This document shows, one piece after another, positions 1 through 8,416 of a stretch of DNA of 15,394 nt; the stretch's first letter is position 1; each line of letters opens with the position of its first letter. The stretch comes from Fomitopsis serialis. Lineage: Eukaryota; Basidiomycota; Agaricomycetes; Polyporales; Fomitopsidaceae. Under the pieces are notes generated by a model. That model worked only from the letters and a program-made list of their open reading frames with translations. It did no database searches and was not told where the DNA came from. The translations under genes and the position numbers were made by a program. The stretch covers positions 1-15,394 of the forward strand of contig NW_025955667.1 of NCBI RefSeq assembly GCF_022376445.1. The letters are read 5' to 3'.

Positions 1-267
1 ATTCGGTAGCTACTTGTCCTCATACCGCTGTCATTCATTCGCGCTGCCCACTCGTTCAGACAGCTGCCAGTTGACCCCGATGTCGGGTAAGTCGAGGATT
101 CTGATCTTGACTAGCACAGCTTGGACCAAGTCAAGATCGAAGTTGCAACGTGTTGGGGCGGACGGTGTCGTCAGCCTCACGGTCGCCTACTTATACGCTG
201 CCGGCTTCCCTCCTCCCTTCTCCTCGTACTCTCATCGAGCCCGTGAACGCCTTCAGCAGTCCCGGTC
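1..267. other. Upstream region of the coiled-coil gene
   Basis: No recognisable gene. On the + strand the reading frame of the following gene has a TGA at 244-246, so the ATG at 268 is the first usable start in that frame. A GTAAGT donor-like sequence directly follows ATGTCGG at 80-86, but acceptors that would give an intron of normal length do not lead cleanly into the 268 frame. An upstream mini-exon therefore cannot be supported. Confidence 0.4.
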
Positions 268-2813
268 ATGTTGAACCAACGGTACTTCCGCTTCACACTC
301 TCACTGTTCCTCACACTCTGCCTCTGTATGGCCCATGGCGAGTACTTCGACTTCCTCGAGCCTCTCGCACACTTGGTCACGCCCGAGGCTCGGTTCATGT
401 CCAACGGCATCCTGCTCTGGATATTCGTTCACTTCGGCTTAGTGGTGGTCTCTTCGGTCTCATCAACGTCTACGTGGGCTACCTCCGGCTTTGTTATCGG
501 TTCTCTTGGTTCGTGAGAGGTCGTGTCGAGGTATGTCACCGCGCCTATGTGCATTGAGTTTCTCGTAACCTCACCTATCTAGGAATGGGTGCCGGCATTC
601 ATCCTCAACGCCAGCGCCAGGTCGACATTCCTAGGCCTGCTTCCGTCAGGGTAGCCACTGACACTGACCATGTCGCGGAACTGGTCGCCAACTCCGCTTC
701 TGTCTCTCCTGTCGACGTCGACAACTCCCTTCCTGTTTCTCTTGATTCTGGTGCTCGCAACGCCTTCGAGGAACGGAACGACTTGCCGGTGGACACAAGT
801 CTGTGTCCCACCACCGAGTCGACTTCGACAGACGCATGGTCCGACGGATCCGCCCAAGCATCGTCCTCGTCCACTGTGTCTCCTGAGCCTGTCAGCCTCG
901 TCCTTAAATCTGACCGCGCCACGCCACCTCCCGCTCCTGTCTTGTCAGCCCGCACCTGCTCTCCCCATTGATACCGTGCCCAAGTCCAAAGCTGACAAAC
1001 TGCAAAAGGAGATCGTCATGCTGAAGACGCAGCTGCACAAGCAGAGCAGAGACATGTCCCGGCTGGAATCGGAGAAGAAGCTCGGAAGATGCGCACCGAA
1101 GTCCAGCTACAGTCTTTTAAGCTACAGACCCAACTCGAGGATGCGAAGCGCAAAACGGCGAGCCTCCAGGACGGCCTCACTCGTGTTCACGTGGAAACCG
1201 CCGAGAAGGTCAGCAGCCTGAACAGCAAGGTCACGGCTTCGGAGGAGCGTATCAAGGATCTCGGGTACGAAGTGGACACTGCTAAGGCTACGACAATGGC
1301 TCTGGAGGGTCTCGTTGAGGCTCGCGACCGCGCACTGGCCGACTCTGCTGAGGAGAACCAGAAGGACAAGGACACGATTGCCCGGCTCGTTCGAAACGTC
1401 GAGGAGTACCGGAAGCTCGCCCTGCGTCTCAGGCTCGAACTGGATGCTCAGATCATGAAGAACACCCCGCAACAGCCTCGTACATACCCGGTAGTCAAGC
1501 GACAACTCATGCACAAGGCTCAGTCTTCCAACAATTCTGACTTCCGGTGGACCCCGCACATGTACGTCCAAGAACTGAACCGGCAGAAGTCTATTGCACG
1601 GCACCACATCGAAGAGGTGCACCAGGAGGCAGACGCGACGATCAACGAGCTCAAGGCCGCTCTGGCGACTATGGCTGGACAGCGCAACAAGTCGAGGCCG
1701 AAGTCGACTCCGTGACCACAAAGCGCAAGAACCTTCAGGCCAAGGTCGACTCTCTGACGTCTCGCAATGCTGCTCTCGAAGAGGACGTGCGCGACATCAC
1801 CGCGGCAAGGACCACCGCCGAAGAGGAAGTCAAGCGCCTCTCGGCAGCTCTGCTCGACCAGCCCGCCTGCACCTGCGGTGCTGCAGTTGGGCGGAGGACG
1901 AAGGGCAGGCTTGCGAAGGCCGTCGATCTCTATGCGAAGCACGCACGCGCCCTCCGCTGCATCCAGCGCAAGCACTCGGACGCGACTATGCTGAGCTCAC
2001 TTCAACTCAGAGCACCTCGCTACTGCGGAGACCCACCTCAAGGCCGTGCGTGAGGACCTCGGCGTCCTGCAACGGGCGATCGACAACGCGTATGCTCCTC
2101 TGGGTCCTACTATGATGGCGCACCTCGCCGCTAGGGGCCTTCATCTTCAGAGGGCCCTGAGGCACGATGAACAGGTAGCTTTGATCTCGGACTTCGCAAT
2201 GCTCTTGGCGAACGAGGGTTCTGGTGCTGTTTCTGGTTCTGTTTCGGTCGATATGATGGTCTGCGACGAAGACTCTGGTCAGCCTGAAGCGATCGATGCG
2301 ATGGAGTCGGTGCATGTGGAAATGGCGTCTCTCTGCTCTGCGCCTGATCCGGATGCCACTCTGGTCGACACGGACATGGACATGGCGACCCCGGACAAGG
2401 AGATCGTCCCAGTCGGTGCCAGCGTTCCCCTCCACTGGACACAACGGCAGCCTTCGGCCACTCCCAGCACCCCTATCCCCTCCGTTCCTCAGGCCGCAGC
2501 CACCTCAATGACCGACGTACAGATGGCGCCTCCCTCTGTACCTCAGCACAAGAGCACGCCAGCTCCGGGCGCGCCCAGGAAGCCCGTTGCGGCGGCGCGG
2601 GCTAAGGCACCCAGCACGCTCGCCTCTCCAACGCCGAAGGGACGCCCGGGCGCCCTGCAGATTATCTCTGAGTCTGAGTCACTGAAGCTGTTTAGTGAGC
2701 TGGGAGAGGAGGAGCAAGAGGTGTGTGTGCTGTCTGCGCGATAGCGGTGTTCAGTCGCTGATCTCCTTCAGGCACTGGCCAGGGTGCTCGAACAGGCGCT
2801 CGCTTCCCCTTGA
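268..2813 (+). CDS. Membrane-anchored coiled-coil protein of unknown function, frame broken six times
   Basis: Function not recognised. Seen: coding-like sequence with introns at 531-582 (GTATGT...CTAG), about 891-948 (CTGAC branch, TTGTCAG; weak donor) and 2721-2771 (GTGTGT...CTTCAG). The last intron replaces an apparent stop at 2742-2744 with a tail ending in LARVLEQALASP and TGA at 2811-2813. If six missing bases are allowed for, the product is about 796 residues. It has a hydrophobic N-terminal segment (about 5-22), a second hydrophobic stretch (about 46-75), a Ser/Pro/Thr-rich acidic linker (about 110-195), a long coiled coil (about 205-490), a short Cys/basic patch (PACTCGAAV), and a Pro/Ala/Ser-rich disordered tail. 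The frame slips near 440, 651, 1080, 1680, 1980 and 2017, each equal to one lost base; none has the shape of an intron. Inferred: a membrane-tethered scaffold-type protein, or its recent pseudogene. Confidence 0.6.
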
Positions 2814-2861
2814 AGTCCACATACGGACGGACGGGGGCAGTCGAGGGCGAGGGCAACGGCC

Positions 2862-2868
2862 CATAAAG
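2862..2868 (+). promoter_or_regulatory. TATA-like element before the small His-rich gene
   Basis: CATAAAG lies about 86 bases upstream of the ATG at 2954. It is followed by a pyrimidine-rich leader ending in CTCTTAACATG, which is typical of fungal 5' leaders. The assignment rests on position and composition only. Confidence 0.25.
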
Positions 2869-2953
2869 CAGCAACGGGCAGCAAACGGACACACTCGCAC
2901 ATTTTTGGTTCCTCATCAATCATCTTGGTTCGTGCATTCATCTATCTCTTAAC

Positions 2954-3208
2954 ATGTCTGGACAGGTACGCGTATTCCTCTGTCGTTATCCGCACAATTG
3001 CTGACTGTCTTTAGTTTTGACAATCTTGGTCACGGCTACTTCATCTCCGTTCAGACATCCCATATCAAGATTCCTGAAGCCATGCATCATCATCATCATC
3101 AGGCCCATGCATTGTACACGTCGTGAATATACCCACTTGGTTCGTCTTCTTCATCTCTGACGTGGCTCTCTACTGACACCGTATTCTTGTGACAGCGGTC
3201 ACAAGTAA
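2954..3208 (+). CDS. Candidate tiny His-rich peptide gene (30 aa, three exons)
   Basis: Proposed exons are 2954-2965, 3055-3122 and 3196-3208. Intron 1 (89 nt) has donor GTACGC, a TTTTGAC branch-like site and acceptor GTTCAG. Intron 2 (73 nt) has donor GTGAAT, a CTACTGAC branch site and acceptor GTGACAG. The product starts MSGQTSHIKIPEAM, continues with five histidines encoded by five CAT codons, and ends ALYTSGHK before TAA at 3206-3208. If intron 2 is kept, the protein ends three residues earlier, at TGA 3124-3126. The leader before the ATG looks like a normal promoter and 5' UTR. Too small for homology by eye; no family recognised. An alternative acceptor at 3014 for intron 1 gives an immediate stop. 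Confidence 0.35.
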
Positions 3209-3780
3209 CATTGTGCGGAGCTCGTCGCTACCCCCACCTACCTGTATCATGCGAAGACGATCATATACCCGATGCCTCGGCCTGTTATTCGGAGGGTCTG
3301 CAGTACCTCGAGTGCGTTCTCCTCTACATCGCCGGTATGCTCCTCTGACTTACGAGTGGTTTGAGCAGCCTCGACACACTCGTCCATTCATCTTTATTCA
3401 TATTTATTCTGGAATCTGGACTCAACTACGATGTATCCTTGGAATTGGTTTCTAGAACATGTCGTCTGTGTATCATGTAATGGATTGGAATGCAACTGGT
3501 TCTTTTTGAATGGATGAGTGAAGTCGCAGTTATGTACCGCACACCTTTTTGCGCTTACTTCCTATCCGCGTTCAACGATCGAGTTGACCCCAACATTTCA
3601 CACTTGCTTCTGCGAGTACACTCGTATTGTGAGGACACTGACCTTTACACATCCGGAATTAGGGTACAGACACTACAAACAGCGGTGCGAAGCACGTTGT
3701 ACAGCCTCTACACGTTACTATTGTACTGCACAGAAGGTCGCATAGTTCACAGCAAATAGATAAGTATTGGCGACCGTCTA
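3209..3780. other. Intergenic region without a supported gene
   Basis: Open stretches occur here on the + strand (for example to 3455 and 3490-3759). Their translations are rich in Arg/Ser/Pro or Tyr/Thr/Leu without domain character, codon bias or believable splice sites. The stretch probably holds the 3' UTR of the small gene to the left and the 3' flank of F-box copy 1. Confidence 0.4.
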
Positions 3781-5113
3781 CTAGTCATTGGGTCCAGATA
3801 GATCTTTCGTCGGTTCACGCTCTGTCGGCTGCTTGAGACTCATCACCTGAAGCGTCCTCGCCCACGGCATTCGAGTCAGCGAGTTGTCCGGGTCGCTCTC
3901 CTCTTGGCCTTGCAAAAATTCCAAGTCATCTGTGCGATCAAGAGTGCTGTCTAACGCGGCCTTTAGGGCGGAGGTGGGGTGCCAGTCCTTCAGGGTAAAT
4001 GGCTCGCCATATCTCCAAAACCTCGCCGACGATCTTGTCCGTCACGTCGGTCCAGTCCTTCTTTTTGGCGAAGCTGCGGTCCTCCGTCAACTGGTCCACG
4101 GTGGTAATGGCAAAGTAGTGTCCAGCCCAGCGGCCGCGGTGGATGGGTCCTTTATAGCGCATGCTGAGCGAAGGGTCCGACGACCAGCAGATCTGCGTGA
4201 GGAGGACGTGCCCGAGGCTGAGAAACGTAGTTATCCATGGGCCACCGTTACAGTCCGTGCCCGTGAGCTCCGCGACGGCGCTGACACGCACGTATTGCGC
4301 GAGCGTCCAGTTGCATAGGATCCACTCGGTCTCGGGCGTCTCATCCCACGAGTAGTCGAGCTTGGCTAAGTCGTACAGCTCATCCCTCTCGTCAGGTGAC
4401 AATCGACCCTCCGAGGCGCACCAATCGAGCTACTGGTCCCACCATTCGGCCGCATACCGGTCACGGTTGCAGAGCCAGGTCTCGGCTGCGTTGTACAGAC
4501 GTGTGCCGTTCGGGCCGTCCTTCGTCTCGGGACAGTCGCCGCTGAGTGACTCCTTCGCATCCTCCTGTAGGATGCCAGGAGGCAGATCATCGCCCTTGAG
4601 GTATTCGCCGACGCAGATGAGACGCTGCAGAGTCCACGGCGCATTGAGAAAGCTCATTCCCTCGTAGATGTGTTTCTCGGCGATGACCCGGAGGAATATG
4701 TTGGTGAGCGCGAGGTAGACGGCGTCGAAGATGTTGTCGAGTTCGATATGATCGAATATGAGATCCAAGACGTCGAAGGGGAGGTTCAGCGCGCCCAGAT
4801 CAAGCGGATCCTTGCTGTGGCCGCGTTCGATGGAGTGCTGATATGGCTTGGGCTGCAGGTCTGTCAGCCCGCGACTCCAACGTGTATAACTCGGTGCCCT
4901 CACCTTGCGAGGGATGGAAAGCAACCAGACTAGTCTTTCCGGATCATCACAGAGAATCAGCTCGTTGAGCTTCCTGCCAATGGATTCGTAGTTAATCCTC
5001 TCCAGGCTCCTGTCGATATTAATTCTGACAGAGGTCACATGTTTATCAATCTTAGCCAGCCTGAAGAGCAATATTAATGTGTACGATACTTACAAGTTCC
5101 AGTGCTGGCTCAT
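3781..5113 (-). CDS. F-box family protein, copy 1, truncated by an in-frame stop
   Basis: Member of a large lineage-specific agaricomycete F-box family; the F-box would bind Skp1 in an SCF ubiquitin ligase and the C-terminal half would choose targets. Exons: 5094-5113 (MSQHWNL start), 4904-5024, and 4852 downward; introns 5025-5093 (GTAAGT...GTCAG) and 4853-4903 (GTGAGG...CTGCAG). The F-box-like helix segment begins LNLPFDVLDLIFDHI. TAG at 4430-4432 ends the protein at 187 residues. The same frame then continues for about 140 codons with strong family motifs (ETEWILCNWTLAQYVR, QICWSSDPSLSMRYKGPIH, WAGHYFAITTVDQL, WTDVTDKIVGEVLEIW). After a further frame change near 3990-4005 comes WHPTSALKAALD and an acidic tail to TAG at 3781-3783. 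Either a shortened F-box protein is made or this is an early pseudogene. Confidence 0.65.
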
Positions 5114-5658
5114 CCCAGCAGTGAGAGGTGCTTGTTAATACGGAGGCCGGATGGAATATGAATGGGGTTGTAGCCTGAACTGCAGTACTTACTACCAGTA
5201 CCAAGTCCGAGCGGCACCGAGCCCTGTACTTCCCGGGTTCGCGGCTGCGGTGCGCACAATGCATGGGCGTGAATGAGCGGAACGGAAACTCGATAGACTC
5301 GATACTGGCGTCGGAAAAGCGAGGCAACTAAGTTTCTCCAAGTCGAGCGAGAGCGCCAGTTCACCGCGCGCAAGTTTCGCGCTGATCCGCGATTTGATTG
5401 AACTTGAACCGTCAGGCCTTCAGGCCTCAGCGCTCGGCCAGTACCCTCAGTACTACCCCACTGATGCACCGTGAACGGATGTGTGTCGCCTTCGCAATCT
5501 CGAAGTACCAGGACCCAAAGGAATAGCGGAAAATAAGTGATACAGTGATATAAAGTAGATTGTACATACAGTGATGTTGTGAGATAGTAATACAAGTAAT
5601 ACAGTCCGAATCCTCGTGCAAGACATCGGGAGATACAGTTCACCTTGGTTTGTGTTCT
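5114..5658. other. Upstream region of F-box copy 1
   Basis: Reading on the - strand, a consensus donor GTAAGT starts at 5192, in the same relative place as one upstream of copy 2 (7082). This suggests a 5' leader exon and a leader intron ending just before the ATG. Copies 2 and 3 have CAGGATGGGC at the acceptor, but copy 1 has CTGGGATGAGC, so the expected AG is missing here. Nothing else in the stretch could be identified; long antisense open stretches have no domain character. Confidence 0.35.
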
Positions 5659-6922
5659 TCATTGCTCTGTACTCCGTCGGCGTCGTTTGGATGCAACTCC
5701 CGCCACAGCTTTCCAGTTCGCCTGTCCTATATCCGACTCGGAACCGTCTGAGTCGTTCTCCTGTTGGCCTTACAAAAATTCCTCGTCTGTGAATCAGGAG
5801 TCCTGTCGTTGAGGTAGCCTTCAGGCCGAAGGTGCGGTACCGTCTCTCAGGTGCCTTGGCTCTCCATATTTCCAAGACTTCGCCGACGACCTTGTCGGTC
5901 AGTCCGTCCAGTTCTCCTTGTCCGCGAAGCTACGGTTCCGTGTTAATTGATCCACAGTGGTGATGGCGACGTAGTGCCCAGCCCACTCGCCGCGGCGGAT
6001 GGGTTTTTCGTATTGCATGTCCGACGACCAGCAGATCTGCGAGAGGAGAATGGCCGAGGCCGAGGAAGTTGTCTGTCCAGGGGCCATCACAGACGGAACC
6101 GGTGAGGTCGGCGACAGCGTGGCGCGGACATATTGTGCAAGCGTCCAGTTACACAGGATCCACTCCGTCTCTGGTGTCCGTCCCATGTGTAGTCGGTTCA
6201 ACCAACGCTCGCAGTTCACGGCGCTCGGCGGGGTTAACTGACCTTCGGTGGCGAGTCGGGAGAACTTGAATTCCCAATATCTACGCTCCTCCTTATCATT
6301 GAGCCAGATGTCGAACGCGTCGAATAGACAAGGTCGCATATGCCGGACTGCAGATCGGGATTGTGACCGCTGAGCAACTCCTCTCTTTCTCCTTGAAGAC
6401 ATTGGGAGGTAAATCATCATCCAGGAGGCAGTCGCCGGCATAGATGAGACGCTCCAGGTTCCACGACATTGTAGAAGCACATCCACCTGTAGATGTGTTT
6501 CTCACCGATGACCGGAGAAACGAGTTGGTGAGCGCGAGGTAGGCCACATCCAAGCTGTCGTCGATTTGGTCGAATATGAGGTCTAGGACGTCGAAGGGGA
6601 GATTCAGCATGCCGAGATCACGCGCGTCCTTGCTGTGGCTCGTTCAACAGAGCGCTGGTACGGTTTGGGCTGCAAAGATCTTCTCGTCAGTTGTCTATTC
6701 TAGCGTCATGTAAATCGGCCGGTGCTCTCACCTTACGAGGGATAGCAAGCAACCAGATCAGTCGGTTCGGATCGCGCCATATGAGCATCTCGCTGAGCCC
6801 CATAGAGTCGAACTTGATAGTCTGCCTGTATCGATGTTGATTCTAACGGAAGCACGCGTCTGTTAACCTCGCCATGAGCAACGTCACGGTCATAATCACT
6901 ACAGCCTCCAATACTGGCCCAT
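5659..6922 (-). pseudogene. F-box family protein, copy 2, multiply frameshifted
   Basis: Same exon plan as copy 1: exons 6903-6922 (MGQYWRL start), 6732-6842 and 6669 downward; introns 6843-6902 (GTAGTG...GTTAG) and 6670-6731 (GTGAGA...TTGCAG). The F-box begins LNLPFDVLDLIFDQI, and ETEWILCNWTLAQYVR, QICWSSD, WAGHYVAITTVDQL and the C-terminal region are all recognisable by comparison with copy 1. Breaks seen against copy 1: about one base lost in exon 2 (near 6822); losses near 6640, 6511 and 6468; a shifted segment between about 6120 and 6045; one base lost at about 5900; and CAA changed to TAA at 5770-5772. The tail ends in a basic KRRRRSTEQ before TGA at 5659-5661. No single frame spans it, so it is very probably a pseudogene. 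Confidence 0.75.
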
Positions 6923-7582
6923 CCTGTTGTGTGAAGTGTGATGGATGTTGAACAGGATGATGGAGGCAACGAACGAAGCTGGATGTCAGAAGTTATGGGA
7001 CGGAAGCTTAAGGCTGGGATTCTGCGCTGGAAAGGCTACAGAGTTACGAACAACCGTCGTAGTAGTCAGAACTTGTACTTACCGCGGATCCGGCCACAGT
7101 GACAGAACCGCAGGTCCACAGCTGCAGTAAATTCCCACGGCGTTGGCTACGGCGATCCCGATCCCGACTGCACTCAGAGTCGAAGGGCCCCGCCACTCAG
7201 ACTGAACATGCTGCATTAATGTGGATCGGCTCCATGCACTTAACACCAGCTTTGTCGTTCGAACGCAATACCGGGACTCGGGTTCGTACATTCATCTCAC
7301 CATGGAGTATCAACTCCGACTTGAGTGTTCCCTCCATAGTATCGCCAGTATCGCCAGTCTAATCCTGCTTATAAGCACATACTGATGTGTGGTCTGCACA
7401 GCGTCGACACTCAGAGCCCATTCATGTCGATACATATGTATTCTTCATTCGGAACTCGTATTCGGATGAACATCTCTTGCGTTGAGGAGAACATTCAGTT
7501 CACCGCATGAGATCAACATGACAAACGATGTCAAAAGGCACGTTCAGCAGCAAATGCAACACTCACACCGACAATCCTCAAC
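6923..7582. other. Upstream leader of F-box copy 2 and space where copy 3 lost its F-box exon
   Basis: On the - strand a leader exon appears to end at a GTAAGT donor (first base 7082), with acceptor ACAACAG ending at 6924 one base before the ATG. This implies a leader intron of about 159 nt. To the right, where the third exon of copy 3 should lie, no F-box or C-terminal motif could be found in any frame. No independent gene is supported. Confidence 0.35.
7123..7146 (-). repeat. Leader repeat shared with copy 3 (first unit)
   Basis: On the + strand this stretch reads GCAGT, six variable bases, then CCACGGCGTTGG. The same arrangement recurs at 7841-7863 with the 12-base CCACGGCGTTGG identical. 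Each unit lies upstream of an F-box first exon (copy 2 and copy 3), so the duplication unit included the 5' leader. Confidence 0.5.
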
Positions 7583-7768
7583 CTACGCTGAGTGAGCAGC
7601 CAGATCAGACGGGTCGAGCGTCCAATATTCAAACTTTATAGCCTGTCAGTGCCTGCTATCGAGGTTATTCAATTTAAACGAATGCCTGAGGGACGCGCCG
7701 CATTCGTCAATGTCTACCTCACTGGCAAGGAACGGGAAAGTTACTTACATTTCACAATATCGGCCCAT
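7583..7768 (-). pseudogene. F-box family protein, copy 3, N-terminal remnant only
   Basis: The first exon (7749-7768) reads MGRYCEM and ends at a consensus GTAAGT donor, at the same codon phase and same 20-nt length as in copies 1 and 2. The second exon follows in degraded form down to 7583: a segment matching the INIDTGR region, then TRLIWLL, which aligns with NRLIWLLAIPRK of copy 2, and a GTTGAG sequence where the others have GTGAG(A/G). An in-frame TAA and TAG and poorly defined acceptor positions show decay. The F-box exon and everything after it are absent. Best read as a 5' fragment left from a tandem duplication or deletion. Confidence 0.6.
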
Positions 7769-8416
7769 CCTGCTAGAGCTGAAAGGAGGACGTTATGCCG
7801 GTCAAGAGTCAGTCAACAATTGCACTGTCCTTGCGTACTTGCAGTGGATATCCACGGCGTTGGAGGCCCTAGCTCGAAGTCGAACGACCGCCCCGGAACA
7901 CTGAGCTTTGAAGCTTAAGGTTATTTGTGAAGGGTGTTGTTGGTTATCGTGCTCCACAGGACGTCCTTTCTTTTGCAGGGATGCGTGCAAGATGCGCAAG
8001 GAAGACCTAAATTCAATACTCGGTGATTCTATGGCGGCCAGAAGCAAGGAGATCGTTCTAGGACTGACCGGCACCACTTACCTAGGATTCTCCCGCCAAA
8101 GAAACCTATCCGAATCGTCGATGGTTGTATTGTCTCTATTGCCTCCTCTAGTCTATCTTGTGCAGCCAACATCGTGTTCCATTAGCATCAATATGGCGAA
8201 TCAAGAGGTGTACACTAGTAATGACAACATATTTCGGGGATGCTTATGCAGTGCCGCTGGCAATGCCAACGGCGATGTGTATGTGAGTGTACGTATAGCC
8301 GATACAAACAGAAAACGGGAGAGCGAAATGATGATACACGTCTTTGCCTTGCTTCCCACAACCCAACACTGAAACGTCCGCCCGAATAAGGATACCGTCA
8401 TGCGTCCGTGCTGAGC
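7769..8416. other. Region between F-box copy 3 and the Tps1 gene
   Basis: Apart from the leader repeat, nothing could be assigned. A + strand open stretch at 7908-8372 lacks an ATG start and has no domain-like sequence. The last part probably carries the 3' UTR of the Tps1 gene, which is read leftward. Confidence 0.4.
7841..7863 (-). repeat. Leader repeat shared with copy 2 (second unit)
   Basis: Partner of the unit at 7123-7146. It shares GCAGT and CCACGGCGTTGG in the same spacing and lies upstream of the copy 3 first exon. The surrounding 60-70 bases show weaker similarity. Confidence 0.5.

Noticed and set aside
1122..1721. A 199-codon open frame on the - strand inside the coiled-coil gene
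   Set aside because: It is antisense to a clear coiled-coil coding frame with GC-rich wobble positions, and its translation has no domain character.
268..2744. Programmed -1 frameshifting to explain the frame changes
   Set aside because: Six separate events would be needed, and no slippery heptamer of the usual X-XXY-YYZ type is visible at the break points.
3085..3101. CAT triplet run as a microsatellite
   Set aside because: Only five units, and it falls in frame within the proposed small peptide, so it is not reported as a separate repeat.
5110..5643. A 177-codon open frame on the - strand between F-box copies
   Set aside because: No ATG-led domain-like protein, mixed composition, and it overlaps the likely leader of copy 1.
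7908..8372. A 154-codon open frame on the + strand before Tps1
   Set aside because: It starts without ATG, lacks codon bias and recognisable motifs, and probably overlaps the Tps1 3' UTR.
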